Assembly: GCA_007674295.1 (NCBI GenBank)
Contig: CM017452.1
Coordinates: 124,001 to 188,000, forward strand
Reading direction: 5' to 3'
DNA: 64,000 nucleotides
DNA from: Antonospora locustae
Lineage: Eukaryota; Microsporidia
The notes under the pieces: model-generated
The model's input: the letters and a program-made list of their open reading frames with translations, nothing else
Database searches by the model: none
Told to the model about the DNA's origin: nothing
Shown: positions 17,175-27,142 of the stretch, piece after piece
Numbering within the stretch: position 1 is the first letter of the stretch
Layout of the letters: the number at the start of each line of letters is the position of its first letter
Translations under genes and position numbers: made by a program

Positions 17175-19916
17175 CTATATGTCAGCCCCAACAAAGTCTC
17201 CCTTTTCAATCACCATCTTCTGAATTTCGTCTTTTTTCTCAGCAAGCTCCATGATCTTCTCCTCAACAGTTCCAAGGCATACGAGTTTGTACACAGTGAC
17301 ATCTCTGAGCTGCCCAAGGCGATGTGCTCTATCCATAGCCTGTCTGTCCACAGTTGGGTTCCAGTCGTTGTCATAAAATATAACTGTGTCTGCTGCTGTG
17401 AGGTTTATGCCCAGCCCGCCTGCACGTGTGCTTAGAAGAAATATAAAGATATCTTCTTTCTGCCATCTTTCTACAAGTTCCCGTCTGTCTGACACCTTTG
17501 TGCTTCCGTCAAGACGTAGATATCTATACTTTTTCATTTTAAGGTAATCTTCCATCAGATCCATCATCTTTGTCATCTGAAAATATATCAGGGGACGGTG
17601 TCTTTCTTTAAACAGCTTTGCAAGAAGAATGTCAAGAGTTTCCAGCTTTCCGCTGTCTTTTATCAGGTTGAACGAGTCAGGTACCTTTACCATGCTGAGA
17701 TTGTTTACAGGAGAAATTCTCATCAGACACGAGCCATCATCGTATTCAGTTATTATTCTCGGTATATCATCAATTACATTTTTGTAGCAGAGTATAGGTA
17801 TCGTGCCTACTGCATTTTTTTTCATCTGCCCTAGATCTATTTTCTCTAGCTTTATGGACGCTAGCACCTCCTCATGGTCAAGCTCCATTGCACAGGCGTC
17901 TGCATCCCTTCTTTCCGAAGATATACTCCTGCTACATATGGAGTTTAGCTTCCATGGTGTTGCATCGGTAGATATGCTGGATATGTTCACACATGGCTGC
18001 ACAGAGTATCGAGATTTGTCGACCTGAATCCAGATACTCATCGGCATCTTTATGCACACAGAGCTTCTGAATCCTATGTTTTTTCGCCCATTGTCTCTCA
18101 TGTGAAAGCTAAATCCTGTCTCGACATCGTTCTTATGAAACAAGTCAGGGTGATTGCATACCTTTCTGTAATGCATAAGTACGTTTGCTACCTCTCTGTC
18201 TCTGAAGTCTATGGGACACTTTCTTTCTAGAATCTCATACTGCTTTTTCTGCCTGTAGCTTAAGTTGCAGTATATTACCTTGATCTTTTTCTCCTTCAGT
18301 TCAGATGCTACATCCTTCTTTTCTCTCCGTAGCATAAACGGCTTCAGAATCATGTGCAGCCTATCAAGCTTGTCATCGTTCATCTTCATGAACCAATCCT
18401 CAAACTCAAGCAGGCTGTCAAAAAGTGTTGGCATTATGAAGTGCAGCAGCGACCATAGTTCCTTCAGGTTATTTTGTATAGGTGTGCCTGTGAGTAGCAA
18501 CCTGTTGCGCGTTTTTATCTTTAGCAGCTTGTTCCACCGCAAGGACTTGTTACTTTTTATGGCCTGTGCTTCGTCAAGAACCATGTACTGCCATTTCTGC
18601 TTCATGAAGTATTTTTCATCCAGTATAAATATCGAATAACTAGTCAGAACAATATTTCCGCTGCTAAACTTCAGCCTCCGCCTGTCTTTTATGTTTCCAT
18701 AGTACCTTATGACTGAAATGCTTGGAACAAACCGTTCTAGCTCGCTTGCCCAGTTTGGAAGAGTGGATGTTGGTGTCACGATCAAGAATGGGCCGTGTAA
18801 TCTTTTTGTCTCAAAGAGGTACGCAAGAAAGGCAATGCTTTGAACCGTCTTACCTAGACCCATATCATCTGCAAGAATTCCGTTGATTCCCTGGTTGTAC
18901 AGATTCACAAGCCAGTTTAACCCACGGAGCTGGTACTCTTTAAGTTGTGCTTTGAGAATGGAAGGCTGCGGTATACGAAAAGAAGCATCATGCGTGTCCG
19001 TTGTTGTGCTTCTGCTCATCATGCCTTGCATGCAATCTGTACCTGAAAGACCAAAATTTTGTGCACTTGCCTGAATACCCACTTCTTTCCTATCCTCTGT
19101 ATGTGCATTCTCGCATTCCAGTGCTTTTTCTTTCTGACTTATGTCTTCACCATCCCATGTGTCATAGGCTGCAGCATGCTCCATTTGCTTCTTTGCTGCT
19201 TCAAGGGCCTTTTCCCTAGCCTTACTGTATGAAACATCAGGTTCATTTACATTTTCTTCACTTCCGTTTTCATTGTAGAGTTTTACTCTCTTTACTGTGT
19301 CCTCATTTTTCATCGGCTTTGAATCGCTCTCTAGCAGGTGCTTTCGCTTATTCAGGACAAAGTGACTGTACAACTCTGTCTGGTTAATCAGAAAATCGAG
19401 TTTTCTTGCCTGTCTTTCAGCTTCCATCTCCTCAAACTCACGTTTCTTTTTCTCGTTCTCTTCCTTCTTTCTCTCGAACTCAACTCTCCTCTTTCTTGAG
19501 TCCTCGTTTCTGTCAGTTTTCTTTAGAGCTAGAAGCACCTCCTTGCTAACCTTTCGCCCCTTCAGAAATATATTTGTCCTTCCTGTCTTAAGCATTCCCC
19601 GTCTGAACTCTCGCAAACAAAGTGTGGATATCTTCCTTGCAACACTCAGCTTATTTAAGTAGTTCTGTGCAAGTATTTTATGTGATTTCGATATATGAGC
19701 GAGAACATGTGAATATGCCCTTCTTACTGCCAGCATACTGTCGCTTTCTGTGCTTGATGCGCGCTTAAGCTGCATGATAGTTGCTTGCAGTTCTCTATCG
19801 CCGTGCACAATTTTATGTGTGCTTATGATGGCTTGTGGAGTCAACCTGTGAAGCGATATGTCTTCAAGTTGTATGTTATAGTCTCTAAGCAACTTTTTGA
19901 GCTCTTCTCTGTTCAT
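17175..19916 (-). CDS. INO80: Chromatin-remodelling ATPase INO80
   Basis: The product is a 913-residue SWI2/SNF2 ATPase. An N-terminal HSA/DBINO region (about 85-195: LCLREFRRGM..., RQARKLDFLINQTELYSHF) binds actin-related proteins. The first RecA lobe has Walker A DDMGLGKT (about 350) and box II LDEAQAIKS (about 445), the INO80-type segment RNRLLLTGTPIQNNLKELW and HFIMPTLFDS. An insert of about 200 residues separates the lobes. The second lobe has RLDGSTKVSDR, LLSTRAGGLGINL and DRAHRLGQ. DEAQ and the split ATPase identify INO80. Its length is well below yeast (1489). The upstream frame extension begins with GTG; the ATG at 19914-19916, with CCC three bases before it, is used. Confidence 0.92.
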   Translation of the reverse strand: MNREELKKLLRDYNIQLEDISLHRLTPQAIISTHKIVHGDRELQATIMQLKRASSTESDSMLAVRRAYSHVLAHISKSHKILAQNYLNKLSVARKISTLCLREFRRGMLKTGRTNIFLKGRKVSKEVLLALKKTDRNEDSRKRRVEFERKKEENEKKKREFEEMEAERQARKLDFLINQTELYSHFVLNKRKHLLESDSKPMKNEDTVKRVKLYNENGSEENVNEPDVSYSKAREKALEAAKKQMEHAAAYDTWDGEDISQKEKALECENAHTEDRKEVGIQASAQNFGLSGTDCMQGMMSRSTTTDTHDASFRIPQPSILKAQLKEYQLRGLNWLVNLYNQGINGILADDMGLGKTVQSIAFLAYLFETKRLHGPFLIVTPTSTLPNWASELERFVPSISVIRYYGNIKDRRRLKFSSGNIVLTSYSIFILDEKYFMKQKWQYMVLDEAQAIKSNKSLRWNKLLKIKTRNRLLLTGTPIQNNLKELWSLLHFIMPTLFDSLLEFEDWFMKMNDDKLDRLHMILKPFMLRREKKDVASELKEKKIKVIYCNLSYRQKKQYEILERKCPIDFRDREVANVLMHYRKVCNHPDLFHKNDVETGFSFHMRDNGRKNIGFRSSVCIKMPMSIWIQVDKSRYSVQPCVNISSISTDATPWKLNSICSRSISSERRDADACAMELDHEEVLASIKLEKIDLGQMKKNAVGTIPILCYKNVIDDIPRIITEYDDGSCLMRISPVNNLSMVKVPDSFNLIKDSGKLETLDILLAKLFKERHRPLIYFQMTKMMDLMEDYLKMKKYRYLRLDGSTKVSDRRELVERWQKEDIFIFLLSTRAGGLGINLTAADTVIFYDNDWNPTVDRQAMDRAHRLGQLRDVTVYKLVCLGTVEEKIMELAEKKDEIQKMVIEKGDFVGADI

Positions 19917-20170
19917 TTGGGATATTATTTTCAGCACTAAAAATCCACTTGAATTGCTATTGTGTAGGTATCATAGGTGCAATGTGTTTTGGATGGGCTC
20001 CAGAAAACATGTGGAGAGGGGCCTTTTAAAAGGATGATTTAATTGCGAACTCTGCATGCATCCAGATACTTGTCGATTTTGATTTAGTTCGGGTCTTTGC
20101 AAAACTCACTAGGCATTATGTGAATTGCAGTCCCCATTTCCATGAATTAGGGGCTCGGAAAAACAATGTT

Positions 20171-22270
20171 CTAATTAAATATAACCAGATGATCGTCCTC
20201 GACTGCCCAGACACCAAGCTCTTCAAACTCCTTAATACATTCATCAATGTCCTCCTTTCTAAATCTGTCACATATCATTTCATACAGCCTCTTGAGGGCA
20301 ACTCTGTCACCAAGGGAAACAATCAGGTTGTAGAGTGCGTGTCTGGGGTTATGGTCCTCCTTTTTTTCAGGAATGTTGGATCTGCAGGCCTCCATCAGCC
20401 GAATCGCCTCGTCCACATCCACGTCGCACACTTCGTGAGAGAACCTGAGCCGTGCGTGTGCGAGACTCAAGCGTATGAGAGAAAGAAGGTATCTTGGTGT
20501 CAGAAACACGTTTCTTTTCCTTGCCTCTACATAAGAATCTGATAGCCTCTTTGACAGAAACTTAGGAATGGTGGGTATTATTTTTTTGCATTCATCAACT
20601 ATGTCACGAAGCTCTGCATAGGAGATCTCGCTTGGTTTTTCCTCCATGTGTAGCGATGTAATATGGTTTGCAAGCATCAGGTCCTTTTCTGTATCTGTCT
20701 CGTCCTTAAGAATAACCAAGACATCAAACCTCGAAAGAAGAGCACATGGTAGCCCAACATTGTGCTCAATGCTTTTTCTTGTGTTGTACCTACCTTTCAC
20801 CGGATTTGCGGCACCCAGAACGCCACATCGTGCATTTAATGTTGTGTTTATCCCTGCCTTTGAAATTGAAACAGTCTGCTGTTCCATGACTTCGTGTATA
20901 GAAACTCTGTCGTTTTCACTCATCTTATCCAGCTCATCTATGCAGCAGATGCCGCCATCACTCAAAACCAGTGCGCCGCCTTCAAGCACCATCTCTCCAG
21001 TCAGTGGATCTTTTGTAACGCCTGCAGTTAGGCCCACTCCAGACGACCCTCTTCCCGTTGTGTACACACCCCGCTTGCTAATCTTTGCAACTGTCTTGAG
21101 CAACTGGCTTTTTGCTATGCCAGGGTCTCCTAGCAGCAGAACATTCACATCGCCTCTGATTCTCATTCCGTCTCTTTTTGTTTTTGAGGGGGCACCTGCA
21201 AGCATGAGCAGTAATATCTTCTTGACGTCCTCCATTCCGTATATTTCAGGTGCAATGTTGAGAGCCATTTTGTCAACTAAGCTGCTATCATTGCAGTGTT
21301 GCATGCCAAACATACATTCGCCCACAGCCTTTCCTTCCCGTGTACATTCTCTAGCTTCGTGTGCATGCTCTTCCTTAGTGTCAATTGTCATTGCATAGAA
21401 AAACGTGTCTGTGAGAAGACCTGCCTTCATCTTCTTGTACCCGTGGTATGGTCTTGGAAGAAATACTCCCTCAATTCTAACATAGTCTCCGGGCCTGCAC
21501 AAATCAACGTTTTCGTAGCACTCAACGTTCATAACTCTTGGAACACATCCCTGAGGCACGTCAGATGTCAGCTCCTGGACCTGCAAACACTGGTATCTAA
21601 TGAACTTCGACCCTCGTGTCTGCAGATGCAAAGTTCCCCTAAGAGCCCTTATCTTGCACTTGTCACTCTGGCACTCCTCTAAGGCATCGAACATGTTGTT
21701 GCTGACCATCTGATAAGTTTCAGAGCCGCAGCTCTCGCAAACATATGTGCAAACTTGAACAAAGGGCTTTACCTGGCTTATTCTTGTCAGTACTCCCCGA
21801 ATTCTTATCAGCCTTCCAATGTCACTTGACTTAACTTCTCTTATAGAGCAGTAATAACTGCTTCTTGATCGAAACAATATTGTGTAGTTTCTGAGCAGGG
21901 GTGCTGGAAAAACATCCGTAGCCTTCTTCGAGGGATGCTTCTCTTTTAGTCTTGCAATTCTGTGGTAAAAGAAGACGTCCTCCTCGTCTTCTAAAAAAAG
22001 CTCGTCAGAGTTGAACATAATAGAGTCTATCGCCTTGTAGAACAGAGCGAGGTATGTGATTGTGTTCTGCTGAATGCGAGTTGCCAATCCTGTTTCATCA
22101 AACAATGCTACATCCTCAAGGTCTATGCATATGATTTTTGACTTGAGTTGTGGAAGATATTTGGGAGAGCCTGCCTCAGCATAAAATAGAATAAACTGTG
22201 TTATTTTGTCCAGGTCAGCCTGATAATTGAGCGTAGTCTTGTATTTTCGAAGCTCAAGCACATCGTTCAT
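20171..22270 (-). CDS. MCM7: Replicative helicase subunit MCM7
   Basis: This 699-residue protein has the MCM N-terminal domain. It contains SYYCSIREVKSSDIGRLIRI, a zinc motif (CESCG...CQSDKC) and an MCM7-typical RGSKFIRYQCLQVQEL with QGCVPRVM. The AAA+ core shows Walker A GDPGIAKSQLLK, RGSSGVGLTA, Walker B CCIDELDKM and the arginine finger ALLSRFDVL. A winged-helix C terminus (ALYNLIVSLGDRV...) ends it. It is one of six MCM2-7 subunits that unwind DNA at forks. Length is near normal. CCC directly precedes the ATG region on this strand (CACCCATG). Confidence 0.93.
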   Translation of the reverse strand: MNDVLELRKYKTTLNYQADLDKITQFILFYAEAGSPKYLPQLKSKIICIDLEDVALFDETGLATRIQQNTITYLALFYKAIDSIMFNSDELFLEDEEDVFFYHRIARLKEKHPSKKATDVFPAPLLRNYTILFRSRSSYYCSIREVKSSDIGRLIRIRGVLTRISQVKPFVQVCTYVCESCGSETYQMVSNNMFDALEECQSDKCKIRALRGTLHLQTRGSKFIRYQCLQVQELTSDVPQGCVPRVMNVECYENVDLCRPGDYVRIEGVFLPRPYHGYKKMKAGLLTDTFFYAMTIDTKEEHAHEARECTREGKAVGECMFGMQHCNDSSLVDKMALNIAPEIYGMEDVKKILLLMLAGAPSKTKRDGMRIRGDVNVLLLGDPGIAKSQLLKTVAKISKRGVYTTGRGSSGVGLTAGVTKDPLTGEMVLEGGALVLSDGGICCIDELDKMSENDRVSIHEVMEQQTVSISKAGINTTLNARCGVLGAANPVKGRYNTRKSIEHNVGLPCALLSRFDVLVILKDETDTEKDLMLANHITSLHMEEKPSEISYAELRDIVDECKKIIPTIPKFLSKRLSDSYVEARKRNVFLTPRYLLSLIRLSLAHARLRFSHEVCDVDVDEAIRLMEACRSNIPEKKEDHNPRHALYNLIVSLGDRVALKRLYEMICDRFRKEDIDECIKEFEELGVWAVEDDHLVIFN

Positions 22271-22440
22271 GGGTGGTGGTTTTGAGCAAAGAACTTTGCC
22301 ATGAGAGCTGAATAGGTTAATGACAAGCTGCAGTAAAGTGACTGGCCAAAATACAACAGAAACCCACCGAAAAGAAGTTGTGTTAAGAAAGATAACAAAG
22401 GACTTTCTAAAATGGGGAAGATAAGACTATGTCCACGTGT

Positions 22441-23655
22441 TTACCTACAGTACTTTTGAAAAGCAGGTGTCTTTCCTTTTGTCTCTACAAAAAATTGGAG
22501 TATATATAGAAAGGCTACAATGAGAAAGAAGGCATGCATGGAAAAGCATATCTCCTTGTGTTTCATACCAATGACAGAAAAATAGGATGAAACAACGTAT
22601 GCAAGAACCCAGTTGACAGCAGACGCCAGGGCAGCACCGGATACCTTGTATTTATCGGGAAATATCTCGCTGCTGATGAACCATACGATCGGACCCAGAC
22701 CAATTGAGAAGCCTGTGACAAACATAAGAACCGGAATCAGCATGTTGTGCAAGACGCATAACAGCATAAGTGCAACAATGTCAGTAAGCATGCTCAGAAG
22801 AAGCAAAGGCTTTCTTCCATACTTATCCACAAAAGACATGGACAGAATTGTGGATATTGCAAACGCCAAGCCAATCATCACTGTGTAAAAACGTTTTTTC
22901 TCTGCATTATCAAACATGTCGTTTGAGTAGAGAATGATGCCATTTATGCAGCTTAGCTGTTGTGCTGCGTGCAGAACTACTGCAGTGATCAAAGAGAGCC
23001 TTGCCTTCTTATTATGTATTAGACTTGTCAGTGACTTGGGGCATGTGCTGTTTTCATTTTTTGCATATGTGTCGTGTATGGCATAAAGAGACATTGTATG
23101 CAGCACGACGTATGCAAGCACAGTGCCAACACCCACTCTCCAGTTATGTTCGTTGTTAAAGTAGAACGAAAGAACCTGTCCCATAAGAATACCAAGAACA
23201 ACAAAGAGCTGGTGGAGACTGCATACTGTGCCTCTTATGTGTAATGGAGAAATACTTTCTAAGTAAAGTGGAGCATACACACAGGTGAGCCCCATGCCTA
23301 TTCCTGCTACAAATCGCGCCAGCCATATAGACCAATTTTTGTATGCCAAAATCAACAGGGAAGTGCCAGATATGTAAAATGCATTGCTAATCATTAGGCA
23401 AGTTCTCTGTCGGAGCTTTATGTAAGGAGACACCAGATTGCTGATCAGGGCACCAGGAGTGAAAACAGGGACCATGAGGGCCCATTCTGTGTACGAGAAG
23501 CTCACTTTGGAATGAGAACTTCCAGACGCATTTTCTCTGAAAACATCTCGTACACATTCTAGAAGAGTCAGATTGATACCAAATGTCAGAGATGAAAACG
23601 CACAAAGCACTGATGAGGCGCAGAGCTTTTTCTTTGATATTTCATTGCTGTCCAT
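22441..23655 (-). CDS. MFS sugar-porter family transporter
   Basis: The product is a 404-residue polytopic membrane protein with about 12 hydrophobic helices. Sugar-porter signatures are visible: ARFVAGIGMGLTCVYAPLYLESISP with HIRGTVCSLHQL in the first half, and DKYGRKPLLLLS at the start of the second half. GFSIGLGPIVWFISSEIFPDKYK is the family's PESPR-like region. A probable role is uptake of host glucose or related sugar at the plasma membrane. The frame extends 21 codons upstream, but the ATG at 23653-23655 has CCC four bases upstream and is used. The substrate cannot be read from sequence. Confidence 0.85.
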   Translation of the reverse strand: MDSNEISKKKLCASSVLCAFSSLTFGINLTLLECVRDVFRENASGSSHSKVSFSYTEWALMVPVFTPGALISNLVSPYIKLRQRTCLMISNAFYISGTSLLILAYKNWSIWLARFVAGIGMGLTCVYAPLYLESISPLHIRGTVCSLHQLFVVLGILMGQVLSFYFNNEHNWRVGVGTVLAYVVLHTMSLYAIHDTYAKNENSTCPKSLTSLIHNKKARLSLITAVVLHAAQQLSCINGIILYSNDMFDNAEKKRFYTVMIGLAFAISTILSMSFVDKYGRKPLLLLSMLTDIVALMLLCVLHNMLIPVLMFVTGFSIGLGPIVWFISSEIFPDKYKVSGAALASAVNWVLAYVVSSYFSVIGMKHKEICFSMHAFFLIVAFLYILQFFVETKGKTPAFQKYCR

Positions 23656-24180
23656 GACAGGGCTGTTTTTGTTTACTGCTTTGTTTCCTCTGCTCTGACA
23701 AAAATAAAAACAATACATAGGACCTGCCTTTCACGGTAGTAACAAAGGGCCTATTAGTTAGCCTTTGGATGCATATACACTTTGTCTGCACGTCTAATAC
23801 ACAGGTGACCTCAATTTATAGCTAATATGATGTAGCTGAAAAGCATTATAATAATGAACTTGACAACGTTGTACTTCTTTGTGTAGCTTGTATTTCTGTC
23901 CATGTAATGGGAATTCGAATGTATTTTAGACTTAAAAGGGGTTGAAGACCAATGAACCCGTCAGATCAAGCTGCTCATCACTAACCTCAGAACAGGTCAG
24001 TGGTTAATCATCATGCGGGAAAAGCATTGAATTAAGTGCTATACATATTGCAGATACAATGGATGCGTTTCTGTGAAGTATACACCTAAGAAATGCAACG
24101 CACCAGCAGCGTACAGCAGGGGTTCTTGGATTGGAGATTTCATACAAAGAAGTGCCCTAGTAAAAAAATTGTGAGCCCCT
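23656..24180. other. Divergent intergenic region, nothing recognised
   Basis: It separates the transporter (-) from a coiled-coil gene (+). No ATG frame of note; it ends in CCCC-T just before the ATG at 24181. Confidence 0.45.
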
Positions 24181-24453
24181 ATGGTGGAGGAAAAAAAAGG
24201 AAGAACCTTGAAGGAGCTGTATGAAGGCGCTATACGAAGATATGAGAAAGAAGAAAAAATGCGTTCTGATGAATTGTGCAAGCTGGAGGAGGATATGAAC
24301 GCTGCCAGAAAGTTCTGCGAAAACAAGAATAAGGAAAAGCTAAAACACCTAGAAGACATGTACAACGAGGCAAGGAGTGCGTTAGAAGATGTAAGGAGAA
24401 ACATCGTGTTATATAGCGAGAAAATCAGCAAGCTGAGGGAAGAACAATGTTGA
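24181..24453 (+). CDS. Small coiled-coil protein (90 aa)
   Basis: The ATG is preceded by CCCC with a single base between. The whole product is a highly charged helix rich in Glu, Lys and Arg (ELYEGAIRRYEKEEK..., LEDMYNEARSALEDVRRN). The heptad-like spacing suggests a coiled coil from about residue 15 to 88. No other domain is seen, so it is likely a structural or complex subunit. It lies 55 bases upstream of the next gene on the same strand. Confidence 0.65.
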   Translation: MVEEKKGRTLKELYEGAIRRYEKEEKMRSDELCKLEEDMNAARKFCENKNKEKLKHLEDMYNEARSALEDVRRNIVLYSEKISKLREEQC

Positions 24454-24508
24454 TGTCGAAGGGTTTGTTTAGTTTATATATTACTTAAGTAAAACAAAAT
24501 ATTAGTGC

Positions 24509-26242
24509 ATGAAGATAGAAGTGGCATATAAACGAATATCAGCGCACATAAAGCTTCTCTTTGTGAAAAACAACAGGTTTTTCATAGTGATTGGAACAAA
24601 GCTATGGGTGATTGACTACTCTGGGAGACTGTTTCCAGAGATCGACACATCAAGTATCGACATAGCAGAGATAAACACCAGAGGAAAGACAGTGTTTCTG
24701 GCCACGAGTACACATGAAGTATTTACATGCAAGCTGGGAAGCAGCACGCCAACTAGAACGCCTATTATATTCAGTGTAATAAGTTTTGGAAAGCATATTC
24801 TCTACGCGCACGGAAAGTCTCTTTTCATGCTAACTGATTCTGCTAAGACGTTTCCCAAGCATCTGTGCAGCTTTAGCGATGACATAAACGATGTTGCGTA
24901 CTCGCATAGGAAAATATTTGTTATTGTGGCAACAAGAGTCTTAAGCGCACACTGGGACCAGGCAACAGCAATTGACATATGCTCCTTTCTCACAATTGGC
25001 TTTTTGTCCAATGTTTCCTGCAAAAAGTTGCATACAAACAGCTTAGACATTCTTATTGCGGAAACAGACAACTACCTGATATCGCTATTTCCAAACGCCC
25101 CAACTTTAGTCACAAAGCCTGAATTTTGCTATGACTTCTCATTTACAAAGTATCATGCAGTGTTTCTGTCTGAGAGCATTTTTATAGTGTCTCTTTTCAG
25201 CGGTTCTGTGGAAAAGGTAGTAAGGCTCACTGCATTTAGCTCGGTGTTCGACGTCAAAACCAACAAGCTCTGGGTATACTCTAACTCCTTGTTTGAGATA
25301 ACAATTGAAGAGCCAGCAAGCACAATATCAAAGCATCTAGCTGGCCAACATATGTTTAGACATGCGATAAAAGTCAGTCAGGGAAGCTCTGATGTTATTG
25401 AAATGTACGTTGTGCATCTATTTAAAAAAGGGCAGCCGCAGAAGGCACTCAGATACTTCGAGTTGCTCAAAGAACCCTTCTATTTTGCAGAAAAACAGCT
25501 TCTAGAAAATGCAAAGCAGGGAAGGGTTGTGTCTCCAATGGTGTTCTCTTGTCGATTTGTAGAGAAGGCCGAGATACCAGAGCATGTTTTTTTGAAATTT
25601 TTGTTCAAAAGAGCTGTCAAAGATGGTGAGCATATTGAGATTTTGTCAAAAATGCTATTTTTAAGGAAGAAGTTTGGGCTGTTTATGAAATTTACAAAAA
25701 CGCTACCACCCAAAAGTTCAAAGATAAAGTATATAGAAGAAATAGACTATGCAAAATGCACGCCTGATGAAAAAAAAGCGATAGATAGGTACAACATGTA
25801 TCACAACCCAGTAAAGTTTGTACTGCAAAAGCTTGCAGAAAAGAAGCATTCATATGCCTGCAAAGCATTTCTTTGGGCACATTGCAAAGAAAAAATCAAA
25901 AAAAGTGAATACAGAGACCTTAGGGTTTTGATTACTTGTGTGAAGTCGAAGTCAGTAACCAGAGCTTTTGTAGAGACACTGGGTAGTGAGTGTTTATTGG
26001 CAATGTGGAGCAATAAAGCCTACATGAACTTGGCATACTATGTGCGCTTTTCCAAAAACATACTGGATGACATTCAGCATCTATTTAGAATGGCGGAATC
26101 TACTCCTAGCAAGATACACGAGAAGGTTTTGGCAAACTTAGAAAGAAGACTTTCTCCAGAAGGCTGCTTTGAGCCATTTCTGCGCACTTTTGAGTTTATT
26201 GTGTCTGGAAAACTTGAATCACAGAGCAACTACAGGATGTAG
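24509..26242 (+). CDS. Beta-propeller plus helical-repeat protein, possibly a class C Vps subunit
   Basis: The first ~290 residues of this 577-residue protein are beta-rich with repeated short strands (FFIVIGTKLWVIDYSG, HILYAHGKSLFML, HAVFLSESIFIVS), consistent with a degenerate propeller. From about 295 (DVIEMYVVHLFKKGQPQKALRYF) it becomes helical with clathrin-repeat-like hairpins to the end. This layout is found in Vps11, Vps18, Vps39 and Vps41 of the HOPS/CORVET tethers and in some coat proteins. The helical start is most like Vps18, but no RING end is present. I therefore leave it unnamed. Confidence 0.5.
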   Translation: MKIEVAYKRISAHIKLLFVKNNRFFIVIGTKLWVIDYSGRLFPEIDTSSIDIAEINTRGKTVFLATSTHEVFTCKLGSSTPTRTPIIFSVISFGKHILYAHGKSLFMLTDSAKTFPKHLCSFSDDINDVAYSHRKIFVIVATRVLSAHWDQATAIDICSFLTIGFLSNVSCKKLHTNSLDILIAETDNYLISLFPNAPTLVTKPEFCYDFSFTKYHAVFLSESIFIVSLFSGSVEKVVRLTAFSSVFDVKTNKLWVYSNSLFEITIEEPASTISKHLAGQHMFRHAIKVSQGSSDVIEMYVVHLFKKGQPQKALRYFELLKEPFYFAEKQLLENAKQGRVVSPMVFSCRFVEKAEIPEHVFLKFLFKRAVKDGEHIEILSKMLFLRKKFGLFMKFTKTLPPKSSKIKYIEEIDYAKCTPDEKKAIDRYNMYHNPVKFVLQKLAEKKHSYACKAFLWAHCKEKIKKSEYRDLRVLITCVKSKSVTRAFVETLGSECLLAMWSNKAYMNLAYYVRFSKNILDDIQHLFRMAESTPSKIHEKVLANLERRLSPEGCFEPFLRTFEFIVSGKLESQSNYRM

Positions 26243-26435
26243 CATATAGATTGTCTATATGGGCACCATATTTACAAAAGAGGTCTTTTTCCTTGTAACG
26301 TTTATAAAGCCTCATCTTCACACCAGCATCTTATCTAAACTCTTTGTCAGCAAACAAGTGCAGAGTTTGTGGCTGCATGTATAGTTGTCTCTATGCGAGA
26401 GACAGTCCAATATGGTAATTCCGTAAGCTGTGTGA

Positions 26436-27077
26436 ATGAGAGCAAAAAGGAGGCAGGAGATAGAGAAATGCATGCACAACCCAAGCAAGCTGATGTCTCT
26501 CGAGCTTCGAGATGTAGAAGTAACAATATGCAAGATGGATAACCACTATGATGCTAACTTTGGGTCTTGGATAAGAAATGAAAAGAACGCGGCTGTGGTT
26601 GGATATCATCTGAACAAATACATAGATGACTATAACCCATGCGACTTTATAGTAGTTGTCAAGTGGATTGTGCGCAGCTGGACGCTCAGGTCTATTATTG
26701 TTCTGTCAAAGTCAATGGCCTCTCAAGATATACAACACATGGACAACAGCAGAAAGAGCGAGACATACAGACAACTAAGAAATCGTGTCTGTATCTTATC
26801 TGGGCTCACATACACCTGGAACAGCTTTTTTATTGTCGAGTTTTTGACTGCGTTTTCAAAGGGGTTCACTAAGCAGCAGAAGTGCAAGTTCTTTGTAAAT
26901 CTGCTGTCGCATTTTAGTCTGGAGAGAAACAAAGTGCTAATTGGAATGCTGAATGAAAAAATTGAACAGAGTGTTTGCGACATTCTGACAAGAGCATTTG
27001 TGGATAGAAAGCCACGTGCTGTGCGCAGAAAAAAAAGAATACACGGGGAACTGGTGGCGGCTTTTCATGTGTCGTAG
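26436..27077 (+). CDS. Hypothetical protein (213 aa)
   Basis: The frame starts with ATG and encodes a mainly helical protein with a basic C-terminal tail (RKPRAVRRKKRIHG). It includes hydrophobic stretches (CDFIVVVKWIVRSW, NSFFIVEFLTAF) that look like buried helices rather than membrane spans. No family is recognised and no CCC lies directly upstream. An internal Met near residue 20 is an alternative start. The single long uninterrupted frame in compact context supports a real gene. Confidence 0.6.
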   Translation: MRAKRRQEIEKCMHNPSKLMSLELRDVEVTICKMDNHYDANFGSWIRNEKNAAVVGYHLNKYIDDYNPCDFIVVVKWIVRSWTLRSIIVLSKSMASQDIQHMDNSRKSETYRQLRNRVCILSGLTYTWNSFFIVEFLTAFSKGFTKQQKCKFFVNLLSHFSLERNKVLIGMLNEKIEQSVCDILTRAFVDRKPRAVRRKKRIHGELVAAFHVS

Positions 27078-27142
27078 TAGCGTCCACCAAGGACAAGTTT
27101 TAATGTAAAATCAGCTGACCCCATTGAGCACTAACATGCAGC